From Gorsachius magnificus (lineage: Eukaryota; Chordata; Aves; Pelecaniformes; Ardeidae), in the NCBI GenBank assembly GCA_034008185.1, contig CM067087.1:42922590-42986589 (forward strand): a stretch of 64,000 nt of DNA. Reading direction: 5' to 3'. Position 1 is the stretch's first letter. Each line of letters starts with the position of its first letter. The translations under genes and the position numbers were made by a program. Shown in pieces: positions 27,101 to 38,700 of the stretch. The notes under the pieces were generated by a model. It saw nothing but the letters and a program-made list of their open reading frames with translations. It was not told the origin of the DNA and did no database searches.

Positions 27101-27448
27101 TTTGTCTTCCTCCGCCACCTGAGACACTGAGGAAGGAAGTCAGAGTTGGTATTTTGAGCTTTAGTTAAGAGAATGCCCTTATCACAAACTCACACCTTCA
27201 GCCCAGAAGTGCACACAATCTGAATGTAAAGGTGGTGCTGCTGAAGTGGTTATGACAGACAGCATCACTGATGCTGGCCGGACTTCAGTACCAGGGAAAC
27301 ATGTGACAAGCAAAGGTCTGTAGTGGTAAAAACCTTCTTGCCCCAGGCTGAGGGTAAAAAAATTCAGAATTTCAGACACTGTAAGATTATTGGACTCTTA
27401 AAATGTAGTCATCAAAGACAAAATTAGTAATGAAGGCTTCTGCGTTAA
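15184..27448. other. Long noncoding stretch without recognised repeats
   Basis: More than 12 kb with no recognisable transposon or exon. There are small perfect palindromes at 22682-22698 and about 23334-23345, a CpG-containing patch at about 23665-23830 with a short ccgtc/gacgg stem, and a TAAT-rich enhancer-like piece at about 18555-18660. The minus-strand open frame at 22285-22698 (137 codons) begins with a run of Lys and shows no family motif, so I do not call it. Confidence 0.5.
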
Positions 27449-28222
27449 CTTAGATGCAAGGAGATACACCGGAAGGCTGCGCGGGACCTGGACAGGCTGG
27501 AGAGTTGGGCAGAGAGGAACCTGATGAAATTCAACATGGGCAAGTGTCGAGTGCTGCACCTGGGGAGGTCGAACCCCATGCACCAGTACAGGCTGGGGTC
27601 TGACCTGCTGGAAAGCAGCTTTGCCGAGAGGGACCTGGGAGTCCTGGTGGATGACAAGCTCACCATGAGCCAGCAGTGTGCCCTTGTTGCCAAGAAGGCC
27701 AATGGCATCCTGGGGTGCATTAAGAGGAGCGTGGCCAGCAGGTCGAGGGAGGTTCTCCTCCCCCTCTACTCTGCCCTGGTGAAACCCCGCCTGGAGCACT
27801 GTGTCCAGCTCTGGGCTCCCCAGTTCAAGAAAGATGAGGAGCTCCTAGAAAGAGTCCAGAGGAGAGCAACAAGGATGATGAAGGGACTGGAGCATCTCCC
27901 CTATGAGGAAAGGCTGAGAGAGCTGGGCTTGTTCAGCCTGAAGAAGAGAAGACTGAGAGGGGACCTCATAAATACATACAAATATCTTAAGGATGGAAGT
28001 CATGAGGATGGAGCCAGACTCTTTGCAATGGTGTCCAGTGACAGGACAAGGGGCAATGGGCACAAACTGAAACATAAGAGGTTTCAATTGAATATGAGGA
28101 AAAACTTCTTTACTCTGAGGGTGACAGAGCACTGGAACAGGCTGCCCAGGGGGGTTGTGGAGTCTCCTTCTCTGGAGATATTCAAAGCCCGCCTGGATGA
28201 AGTCCTGTGTAACATGCTCTAG
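27449..28222 (+). pseudogene. CR1 ORF2 C-terminal fragment (reverse transcriptase)
   Basis: The frame is open from after a TAA at 27446-27448 to the TAG at 28220-28222, about 257 codons without an internal stop. The peptide is the post-catalytic region of CR1 reverse transcriptase: a LDRLESWAE segment, KCRVLHLG, a [14 protein letters not shown] stretch, [34 protein letters not shown] and [11 protein letters not shown]. The palm motif with the catalytic Asp pair and the N-terminal endonuclease are absent, so it cannot support transposition. The uninterrupted frame implies a fairly young insertion or chance preservation; there is no sign of host exaptation such as splice sites or a start context. 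Confidence 0.9.
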
Positions 28223-28303
28223 GAGAACCTGCTTTAGCAGGGGGGTTGGACTAGATGATCTCCTGAGGTCCCTTCCAACCCTTGCCATTCTGTGATTCTG
28301 TGA
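27449..28303 (+). mobile_element. CR1 LINE, 5'-truncated copy
   Basis: A non-LTR retrotransposon fragment of the bird/reptile CR1 family. It starts inside the reverse-transcriptase ORF just after where the catalytic FADD motif would be, runs through the C-terminal part of ORF2, and ends in the family's short 3' UTR (ttggactagatgatct, ccttccaaccc) and an attctgtgattctgtga tail. 5' truncation is the usual fate of CR1 copies, from incomplete reverse transcription. No clear target-site duplication is seen, as expected for CR1. Confidence 0.95.
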
Positions 28304-31300
28304 GATCACCTTAAGGCAGTTTCTGGGAAAACAGCTTACCAGCTGAGCGCAAAAGCAAGGGAAGGAACCAACTCCTGTAGAAAGAGCAGTTTGCAGAGCA
28401 TGGGTCCCCGCAGACGGCCCGGCACACAGCGTGCTTCTGCACAAGGCTTCATCGCGGAGCATGGCAGCCCTGCACTGCGTCCCTCCAGCAGGCAGGTACC
28501 CGCGGGGTGGAGGGTCAGTGATTCAGTGACCCTTTCATGTAATGAGAGCTGAGAAACCAGCTATATATCCAGCTCTGGAATAATTGCCTTGGACTATTCC
28601 ATTGCTGTATGTAATAAATTTAGTACATGCTTCATACTGGATAGCATGAGAAGTCCTGCTTAGTATTTAATATAGGGCACTGTGCTGTTTTCATACAAAT
28701 TGATAAAATACTCCAATTCATGAAGCGTTTTCTTCGCTGAAGTAGAATAAGAGGACATGAAGGGGAACTGTAGCAATGGACTGGGGTTTTTTTGTTTGTT
28801 GGGGTTTTTTTTGTCCTTTATATCTTTGTGATTTACTTCAAAAAGGCTTTGGAGAGCCTGCTTTCGTGATCTGGCTCATATAAAAGGTGGTGTTTGATTC
28901 TGCAGCTCCTGGATAGGGATATCCTGCTGAATCAGCGTGTGGTCTTGCAGGAACATGTGGCGCAATGGGAATCTTTCTTTACAAGCTGTCAACATACCGC
29001 AGCTAAAAAGCAGCAGAGTGCTGGGCCGTTTCCTCTGCCCTACAAAGGCAGCATGCATTCAGGAATAATGGAAAATACGCCTTAAAGATCGTATATTTGT
29101 GGCCGTCAAAAGGGGTATCTTTGATTTCCACCCTCCCCCATGCTGCACTTTGCTGGTTTTGTGGGTGGATTATAGAATTAGTACATCCACGTTTATTCCA
29201 TCCTGGGGCTGAGTTACTGCAAGGGTTAATATGCTTGCTTGGCAACAAGCAGATCTGGTCTTTTTCCTGTAAAGGCATAAGGTAACATTGTAGGATCCCA
29301 GATATCAGCACAATTTTCAGGTTCAGTAGCTGTGTCGGTACAAGCCAAATGTCAGGGACAACTCGCACTTTACTGTAGTAGTAGTAAAGACAACGTAGTT
29401 AAGCTGCATTTAACTGTGCAAGCTTCCTGCCCTCAGAACCCTTAACTGGCACTGTTGAGATTACTGGGAATCGATGGGAATCCCCCAAGTAGATGGAGTG
29501 AAAGGGTGGACTTTCTCATTAAAAATCAATGGCAAAATTGTAATTTGCATTAGGAACTCTCTGGAGCAAAAGTGAGTATTAACAGATTCTTGGGATGTAT
29601 TAGATATTTGTAATAGTTTTAAGAGATTATTTCTAGGAATTTATGCATTTGATGTCTCAAGGTTTATATGCTTCAGTTCTTCAGTCACATTCTTTTACAC
29701 TAAGCTTTTATGTAGTTGCATTTGATGGAATTTTTTTCTTTCAATAATTTCAAAATTGTGTATAGTCTTCAACATTTCCACAACTTGCATCTTGAGTTTT
29801 ATAATGAGCTTGGTAATGACTCATCAATTAGAACCATTACTAGGCATACTAGATGAGAAAATTAGTAAATATTGCACGCCTGACACCTTGAAAAAATTAG
29901 CGTTTAACAAGATTAGCTTCTTAACCTTAAATGTCACAATTTTCAGGCCCACTTCATATAGTTATAACCACACATACAAAGTCAATACGATGTGGTAGCA
30001 CCCCCTCCCTAATCAAATATCTCACCAAAATAAACAGAAAGGGACTGTATAGTATGTAGCACAGATGCTGAACTAGGTTTAGTCCTGCAATCTGGATATT
30101 AGGGCAAGATTTACTCACTTCTAAGGCATGAGGTGCCATTTGTTTTTAGGGCTCTGCCTTCCTGGAGTGCAGAAAAAAAAAAAAAAAGGTGACCTTGGCC
30201 ATCAGAGTCTCTGATACAGGTACCCATGGGACTGATAAATGGAATTAATCTCGGTGAGGTGAAAACAATGTTAAAGTAACTGGGCATGTAATGGTAACTG
30301 GGCTAGGGTATTTCTGTGTGACTTGTTGGTAAAAAACAGATACTCCCTTTCAGTGTGGTAGTGCTGAACTAAACTGCTGTTTTGTTCTTCCCCCCCGAAT
30401 GACAATATGAGAGAGGCAAGCTTGGTGTGAGCATCGTCTGTGAAATTGTCTTGTTTTCTAGCTTGTGGGTGACAAATAAGACAACTACACATCATGGAGT
30501 AGCAAGTAATTATTTCCAGCATATGCACATGCAGTGTAGACTTAAAAGGTAGCATTGCTTTGCACACTTAAATTTCTGAAGAGCATCTCCATTGTTGCCT
30601 TGGATTGTCTCACACCCACCACCAGTTTTCTTCCCTGAAGAATTTCTTGCACCTGAAATTCCTATTGTCAGTTATTGATTAGTAAAAGTGAGGCTTCTTG
30701 TTTTGGAATGAAAAGGGAAAGAGCTGGGGGAAGAAAGAGTTTGAGTTCCCTCCCCCCCCCCCCCCCGCCAGTAACTTCTGCCTACAGAAACAGCCTTTCT
30801 TGCTTTGGACCATGGGGTACTAAAAAGTTGGCTGAGCTTGTTAGTAGCTTCTTGACTTTGCTATTCTTTCTTTCTTTGCCATGCTTCATTTAAAATAAAC
30901 AAATTTAATTGCTAATTTTAGGGGGTAGGTTGTGACCCACATCTTGGTGACTGAAGAAGGTTGTGGGCAGCAGTGTGAACTGAATAGATCCAACAGGCCA
31001 TGCAAGTAGGATTGAAAAAATACCCTTGAACGACATTCCCTTGCTCACCACCCGAAGTGCAGCCAGTACCATCTCTAGGTTGCTCTCAAAGGAGGTACTT
31101 TTTCAGAAGCCAAATTTTATACAGTACTTCCCATGACAGGCGATCGTTCGTCCGATTCTTTGCTCAGTTGTTCAATACAGAACTTGCTGCCACTCATGGG
31201 TTTGGAAGGGTTTTTCAGTCACGCTGTTCAGAAGTGACTGCTTTTGCCACTGCGAAGTCTGCCCCCAAGGAAGCGGTGACATGGTGTCATAAGGCTGCTG

Positions 31301-32078
31301 TTGATGCTTTTCTGGTGGCTTTGAGGAAAATTGGGTTGGTTTTGCCATGTAGCGGGAGTTGGTGTTGGGTGACTGCGGTTGTCCAGGTCAGCCAGGACTG
31401 GACTGGAGGAGAGGTTGCTGCAGCAGGATTGTGGGGTTTTGTTTCTCTGTCTGCTCAGGTTTTTTGGGTTTTTGCTTGGTTTGCATTTTCTTTAAAAAAT
31501 ATTCTGGAGATTCACCTTCACTAAAAGACGTATTCTCTTTCAAGACTGGTGTGGTCTGAGAATTATGACTTGAAGCTGGATCTGTGTGGACATGATACAG
31601 TTACTTGTATTCACTGAAGCGCTGTCTGATATGTGAACTCACGTTCCTTTCCAAGGTCATGTTTTTAAATTGCTTAGTATTTGAAGAAAAAAAACAAGTT
31701 CAGAGGTATTCAACTGAGTATCTGTGCTTCATGAATATCATGGTAGGATTTCTAAAATACTGTAGCACCACCTGCTAAACTTTTAATTTTGCATTCTTTT
31801 TCAATTAACAAAGAGAAACAAGATACATTTGTTTCTCTCTGGGATAGTTTGTGTGATACAGATGCAAAGAAGGGGAGTTCGTATTCTATTACTTATGCAA
31901 TTGATCTTTAACAGGAATTAATATTTATCAATGAAAGGTAAATTTAGAGAGTTCACTGTCTTCATCCCTTGCACAGATCTGGGTGTGGAGAGTTTTGCAC
32001 GGTTGACTCATTCTAAAATTGTTTGAGATCTGTAAATTCAGCCCATAATCTTACTATAGGGAAATATTACTGTTAATA
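28304..32078. other. Noncoding single-copy stretch
   Basis: No gene is supported. Low-complexity tracts occur at 28782-28813 (T/G-rich), 30173-30187 (A run) and 30752-30766 (C run). A plus-strand frame at 31057-31524 runs 155 codons from a GTG, without family motifs or splice signals; I regard it as probable chance. Confidence 0.5.
30752..30766. repeat. Poly(C) tract, 15 C
   Basis: An uninterrupted run of 15 C, rare in AT-rich DNA and liable to sequencing or assembly length error. Confidence 0.9.
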
Positions 32079-32166
32079 TCCAAAGCCTATTAAAAAGGGA
32101 TTTCACATCTTTGGAACTTATTATCAAGCCTCAAAGATATGAAACCCTTTTTTAATAGGTTTTGGA
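32079..32166. repeat. Imperfect inverted repeat / pre-miRNA-like hairpin
   Basis: The left arm (32079-32114) and right arm (32131-32166) are reverse complements over about 35 positions, with one mismatch (32106/32139), one single-base bulge on each arm (32100 and 32148) and two G:T wobbles. The 16-base loop is at 32115-32130. Outside the stem a few more pairs can form (32074-32076 with 32169-32171). Size and shape match either an animal microRNA precursor or a palindromic MITE of the mariner-derived kind. The strand of any transcript is unknown. Flanking TA duplication, which would favour a mariner-type MITE, is not clear. I recognise neither a known miRNA seed nor a named repeat. Confidence 0.75.
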
Positions 32167-32499
32167 CTTTATAGTCTCTCTGTCAGTCAATAATATCGTG
32201 GTTTAAATATTGTGGAATAAATTTTTCTTCACTTTCATGACAGTTGTTTTAAACTAGTGTCCTACCAGTGGTTTGAGGACGGTTGTTGTGTTCTTTCCTT
32301 TTTTTTATGAACATTTTTTTGTGTAACAAAAATTTCATAAGCACTGGAAGTGACCTAATTCATTGGAGAGATCTGCTATTTCATAATAATAACAAACAGT
32401 CCCGTGAGTATTCAATGGCATTGGCACCCTCTTTTCCTTACTGTGTCTTCATAATAAATTCTGTAATACCAGTAATGTACTTAGAAGTACGCTAAATGT

Positions 32500-32720
32500 A
32501 CTTATTATAGCAACTGCAGCTACGATTCATACAGTTTCATACAGTAATTAGCCATGCTAATTACAGTTGGGATGTAGGATGGGAGATTGCGTGCTACATT
32601 AAAACTAGAGAAATTAAAACAGAGACATTTTATGGAACTATTATGTTCTTTTGGGAACTGCAGATTTTAGTGAAGCATTAGCTAATTAAAAACACCAGGA
32701 TAGTTCCTGAATAAACCATT
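32500..32720. promoter_or_regulatory. Homeodomain-site-rich, enhancer-like segment
   Basis: The segment contains a perfect palindrome at 32544-32564, two gtaattagc arms around cat, so two TAATTA homeodomain-type cores face each other. Another agctaattaaaa core is at about 32676-32690, with further ATTAAA motifs between. Paired TAAT cores are typical of developmental enhancers. That this is a conserved element is inference from composition only. Confidence 0.3.
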
Positions 32721-33371
32721 AAAGCTAAAGGTTACTTTCACACTTGAGTGGTATATGGCAAAACATTTTTTTTCCTGTTTGTAGCCCTTGCAGAATATAG
32801 ATTTAAAAACACTGTGTATAAAAGTTCTTCAGTCCATGCTGGTTAAGGGATCTTGAAAAGACTTTTCCTGTGTTGGGGATTTTCAGTTTCTTTTCCTGAA
32901 GGGTGGAGACAACTTTCAGGCGTGGGCCCTGCAATTCTGTCCCCTTCCCTGCTTGCTTCACCGTTCTGCAGCTGGGCTGAAGGGCTGGGTCCCCACGCTG
33001 GGAAGCAGGGCTGCCAGTCTGACACGTGGTCCTGAGAAAACTCTCTGAGATCCTTCCTAGGATGTGCTCTACAAGCTTGCTCGCCTGAGCATTCCTGAGT
33101 CCTGGATACAGAGTCCCTTACCCTCTATTACTGGATTAATCCTTTCCTCAGCAACATGAGGCAAGCAAAGAAATCCAGTTCTTTGTAGAGGATTTTTAAA
33201 ACCACAACGACATCGACTCTTCGGAGAGGATGGGTGATGTGCAAGCTGTAGTGGTCATTGCAGAACAAAATTCTTTTGCCTTTATGAGACAATACATCAG
33301 TGCTGAGACTGTGTTTCTAATAGCCATAATTAAAAACCATCAGATGTAGGAGATAAAGTGTACATGCAACA

Positions 33372-33375
<4 letters not shown>

Positions 33376-33404
<29 letters not shown>
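33376..33404. repeat. Poly(T) tract, 29 T
   Basis: The longest homopolymer in the window: 29 T followed by cccc. On the minus strand it is a 29-A tract, but the sequence next to it shows no retrocopy of a transcript that I recognise. Confidence 0.95.
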
Positions 33405-35726
33405 CCCCACTGGCATCATGTAGATGTTTAAAAATAAGCTGCCAAGATGAGGTCTGTTGCTTCCTGCTCATGGCCTGGCTGGTGATGTGCCTTTCCCTAT
33501 GTAATTTTAGGCAGTAATCAAATCTCACCTTGAAAAATTTGAGCTTCCTTCTATTTGAGCTGTGCAAGTGGTCGTCTCTTCAAAGGTTTGGGGAAATCTT
33601 CCCGATCTGTGACTCAGGCATGTTGTAGACCTTTGTAAAATGAACATCACTCAAACACTGATTTATCTGAAGACGTTCCAGGACTTTATTGTTCACATTG
33701 TGGAAAAATCTGTTCCTACAATCTGGATGCTAAAATAATCCTGCCTATTTTCAATGCTAATTCTTCTGTTCTTGCTTTAAATTTTACTGGGGAATAAATT
33801 TCCAGCTGAGCACAATGCGGATGAGTGAGTAGGAGGGGCAGAGTGAAGGCTGTGCAGGTGGAGGAGTTACTGAGTTGCCAAACTGTCTTTCACGTCTTTA
33901 AGATTTCTCCACCTTTTTCAAAAGGACAAGTATATCTTTAAGAAAAGTAGAAGGGACCTTGCATTTGGAAGGGAAAGGTAACAATTAAAGGTGTTAAGAA
34001 GAGGTGTACAGCAGCAAAAGAGATTGGAGCAGAAGCATCTGGAGATTCATGTTATAGAAGAGAAGACTCTCTGTTACCAAAAAGGCTTTTAGAAACCTCC
34101 TCTTGCATCATTCCAGCGAATATGGTCTTTAGCAAATATATATGCTACAGATTATTTACATTTAAAAAAACAGTGTAATTGACAGCCACAGAAGCTATTT
34201 CCACACTGCCCAAAAATCCTTTGTTTAACTAGCCTTAATACTTTTTAATGCCCTTTCCAGCAACATTAATGTCATTAGAGGTCACGGTGCTAACTTCTTC
34301 TGTCCCAGAACAAGGCACCTCACATGTAGAAGTTGTAGTTCACGATTAATCAGCTTTGCAGCTTTTCAAGTTTTCAACACGGAAGGTTTAGTTTTCTCCG
34401 ACGATAATTATTTTCTGTTAGAATTGGAAAACTGGCAAGAGATCAAACTAGTTCTTTTTTAATGTTTGACGGGGGAGTTGGAAAGTTAATAGAGATAGCA
34501 AAAGCAGCTTTAGCTTGCCTGCCCAGCAACTGACCACAGCAGGGCACAATTTTCCATCCTGACAAAAATGCATGGAAAAAGCTTTTGCAAGTCTTGTCTG
34601 CTACTGATAGCTTAAAGTATTCAGAAAGGTGACAACTTATGCATTCATTTTACGAGGTAGCATGCAAAGAGCATGAATTCCAGTTATCTTAATTCTGATT
34701 TGTGTAATTATGTAATTTTCCAATCATGTTTATAGAAGGAGTACTCCAAGGAAGATTGTTAATGATTGATCAGATTAGTACAGCAATTCTGTTAAAATAA
34801 TGGGTGAAATTTCTATGGAAAATATTCCACAGGGTTTGAACAGAGTGTGGTAGTGAAAACCTTTCTTTTATTCTGAAGAAACTGCTGGAGGAGCACATAC
34901 ACGGTACTCATTAGGGTGTTTTGATTGTTCCAGCCAAAGCTTGTACACAAAACCGTGTGCCTCAGCTTCTGACGCTGCCTGGCAGGTAAGGAATTGCAGT
35001 CTGGTGATGAGAGAATTTCATTATCTTGTGGTATGAGGTGAGGAGATTGCTTGCCAGGAGCAGCGGCTCGGTGTTGGATTGAAACTTTGTGGGAGAGGGG
35101 ATTTGCAGCGACTCGTGGATGGGGAGTTTGCAGCCAGCATGGCTGTGGGTTACAACGTTCCTGTCCATAGGGTCCTCTGTGTGCAGGTGCGCTAGCATCT
35201 CACATCAGCTGGAGCTGAGAGATGAACAAGAGTGTTTAAAAAAAGGATAACAGAAAAGAAATTTAATAAATCTGGCCTAGTCAGAGCTGATGAAATGGGT
35301 CAGTGTTACTTCTGAGCTGCAAGCTGGTTGCTCTATTTCCTTTCCTCCTTTTTTGTTGTTGTTTGTTTCTTTGAGGAGATAAGTAAGCAAAGACTGTTTG
35401 AGGAGGAGAAGCAATTTCTTGTTTGAAAAAGAGAAGTGATGTAAAAATACAGATCTGAAGTGCAATCCTCCTTCCACTCTATTTGAACAGCAATTTTGTA
35501 GCAGGTTTCCACGAGGAGCTGTAGATAGGTATTAGTTAGTATTTCCCTGTTGCTGTCATTCGTGTGTCGGACAAACAAAGTTAAGCAATCTAATATGCTC
35601 AAATAATGAAGAAACTTCAATGTGGGGTTTGAGCCACAAAATTTCAATTGGCCTTTAACCCTTGGAGGAAAACTCAGGATCTTGTTTCAAGTCAGCCTCT
35701 GTAAAGAAACACCCTAAAACTACCAA

Positions 35727-35753
35727 AAATAAATAAATAAATAAATAAATAAA
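35727..35753. repeat. (AAAT)n microsatellite
   Basis: About six to seven AAAT units, uninterrupted. A likely length-polymorphic tetranucleotide repeat. Confidence 0.9.
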
Positions 35754-38700
35754 ATCTATTGTTGCCTGACTCAGCATTATGAAGTAGAAGCTTCATTGCT
35801 GTCACCCAAGGCCTGCCACTTGATATTTGCAGGCAGATCACTTGGCTGAACTGAATTAACTTTCTGCTCCGTGCCTTCTGCTGACTGTCCTTCAGAGGCA
35901 TGGAGCAGAGATTGGATGGCCATCGTAAAGCGCTGGAAGGTGGCAGGGCACTTTGGTTCCGCGTTATACAAAAGGATAAGATGGTGCTTCTGTTAAAACT
36001 TAAACAAAAGCAAACCACGACAAACAAAGCAAAACCCCCCCCAACATGGAAAGGGTTCTGTTGGAGGCGCGTGAGTGAATATCTAATGCTCGTCTGCCGC
36101 TTAAGAAGGGGATCAAGGTCAATTTGTAAGAAAGTGTGCGTGACAGTTTAGATAAGTTTAAAAAAAGCAACCAATCAAACAAACAAAAAACCACCCACTA
36201 AAAAAAAAACCTTCTGGGGCTTCCCCCCCCCTTTGCTTCTCTTTGGTTTTATGCAACTGACAGATTTTTATGGCAGTTTTATTCCAAACCCATCGTCCAG
36301 GTACAGAAGAGAAGTAGAAATCTGGCATGGGTGGAGAATAACTAGTAGGCCAGATGGTAGGAAACGTAAAGCTGCAGTGTACAAGCAAAGAGAGAGTTTA
36401 AAAGAGATTATATTTTAAGTCCATAAACAAGTTGGCAAAGGAAACAGACCTTTAAAAAAGAGACTGAGTTTTCTTCAGAAAAGGTGGACATTGCTTAAAA
36501 ACCCCATTTTGTCTGTCCTGCTAAGGACAAACTTCAAAAGGCATCAATAAATCTGAATTGCCAAAGATGAATAACAATATTTGAAACAGAAATGAGATCA
36601 TGATAGGAAAGGGGATCTAAAAATACAAATTACCCCAAACAATTGGAATATCTGCATCTGGCCAAATTTTATAGTCTTCTGGAGGAGGCGGTGGGTCTAA
36701 AGAAAGTTGAGGGGTCTATATTCAGCGAACGAGAGAGGAGTCCATTAAGCATGCTTCAAGGAACGCTAAACTTTGTCTTGACATCTGAGTTGTGAAGGCT
36801 CCAGCCCTAAGAGGCTCACAAGAGGATTATCTTCAAAGCTGCGATTGCCTAAACATCCCGTAATGTATTCACAACAGGTCATTTCTAGCGGAGCTAAACC
36901 TTTTTAAAACAAACACCGGAGAAGTGCCAGATGGCAAGTCCTTTGCGTCGTTTACCTGCATGTTGCAAAATTATCACAGGATTGTATAATAGCCACATGG
37001 CTAATAATTATGGGAAGGAGTTGAACTTCTTGATTAGTTAAATAATTAGTTTTAGGACAAAAGAGAGAGGTTTTTCAAGTGAAAGCAGATCATGAGGGAA
37101 GAAAATAAGGAGGTAGCCAAATGCAGTTCTACAAGTAATTGCCTTCTGTATAATAGCGGCTCACGTTTGGGAAGGAAGTTTATTGCTCCTAAGACCTCAG
37201 GACATTCAGTATTGGACTGAGGATAAAATGAGGAGGAAGTGGACAGGAGACTGAATTGCAAATGTCAGGGAGCCATGAGGTGGAAACAAGGGAAGGAAAT
37301 GAGCAGTAATTTCACTGCTTACGTGCTATGAAATGTTCAAGAGAGACATCTGGGGCTCTGGGGACTCGAGCAAAAATAAGATCGTTGGAATGATGCTGAA
37401 CCGGGGAGCAGGGTGAAGGGGGGAAAGGAACAAAATACTTTTTATTAGCAAGATAGTTATGACTGTAGCTGACACTTTTTTTGAGGACTGTGCAAAGGTC
37501 TGTTGATGTGGGTATGCACTGTAATTTGCAGTGTGTTCAGTTTATCTCACCTTATTATAGCAAAACAACATAGACGTCTGGGTGGTAAGGGTCTCTGGAG
37601 GGAAATCAGCCCTTTAAAGACACTCTGGAGGTAATTTCTTCTAAAAAGCAAAAAATTTTCTTGTAAACTGGTAGCATTTTGTCCTTACAAACAGGCTTTT
37701 CGAGGTCTTTAATCCATTTCTCAGTTCAAACATATTGACAAAGGAAATACATCTTTTAGGAAAACGAGGTAGAAATGGCTCTTTGGATTGACTGGTTGGT
37801 TTAATTTATTGAGTGAAGAGGATGAGTTGGAAAAGCTGAGAGAGGCAGGAAAGAGTTGTCATGAAAGCAGGTTTTGATTTCATTAACACAAATAAAGGTG
37901 CTGCAGCAGGTGACTCTGCTCATGCTCTTGTTCCTGATTTTTCTCATGGATTCTTCAGAGAACAAGAGAAGGGGGTGGCTGCAGAAAGAGTTCCCTTGGG
38001 TTTTGTTCTGGTAATGCAAGTGTCTGTGCTGAGGGACATACGAGAGACATTCTATCAGGAGGTATAAAATCCTGGTGTAATCTCACCTCTGAAAGCCTGG
38101 GGATTGCTTCAGACATGGGAATTTGTCATGAAAGGAAAGGTGAGGAAACATTAACCTAAGAATGAGCCGGAGAGCGAGGGAAGATGATGCTGCTTTAAAA
38201 GCAAACCCAAAACAACCGGGTGGAATTTGTTCTTCAGACTTTTCAGACAGGTGGAATATGATGGCTCTATCAGTAAAGAGGTCAAATAAAAAGCCACACA
38301 ACCTCCTGATGTGAAAAAATAAGGCCTAATAAAACTTTAAATTGACATTTGAAAAATTACGAAGAAACGTGTCAGGGATTGGTTAAAATAGGACTGTTTC
38401 TGTGGAGTTAAATGGATACTGACATTAAATATAAAGGCTAGACTGATCATTAAGTGCAGAACGTAAAACTAGTTTTGTAGGTAGAGCACAAGATACCCAC
38501 TGTGATTTACTCATCAGAATTGTGATCTAGCAGATTAAAACAAGTTTGCTCTTTCTCCAGGGCAACATCTCTTCTTCCTATAGAAAGCTTGAAACTACCC
38601 TTATTTGTCAAATGCAATTCCTGGTGTAAGATGTGGAGGTCGGTAATGGAGCATGGAGAAGGTGCATGATGTAGTAGTGCAAACATCTGAGATTTAAGCA

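Noticed and set aside
27398..28462. Minus-strand open frames (27398-27799, 27845-28462) across the CR1
   Set aside because: They are antisense shadows of the CR1 ORF2 frame, whose GC-rich codons leave the opposite strand open; their peptides show no family motif.
31057..31524. 155-codon plus-strand frame as a gene
   Set aside because: It starts only at GTG, has no recognisable domain, and the second half is a hydrophobic low-information stretch; no exon signals were seen.
33376..33404. 29-T tract as the tail of a processed pseudogene on the minus strand
   Set aside because: Sequence adjoining the tract shows no open frame or recognisable transcript, and no flanking duplication was seen.
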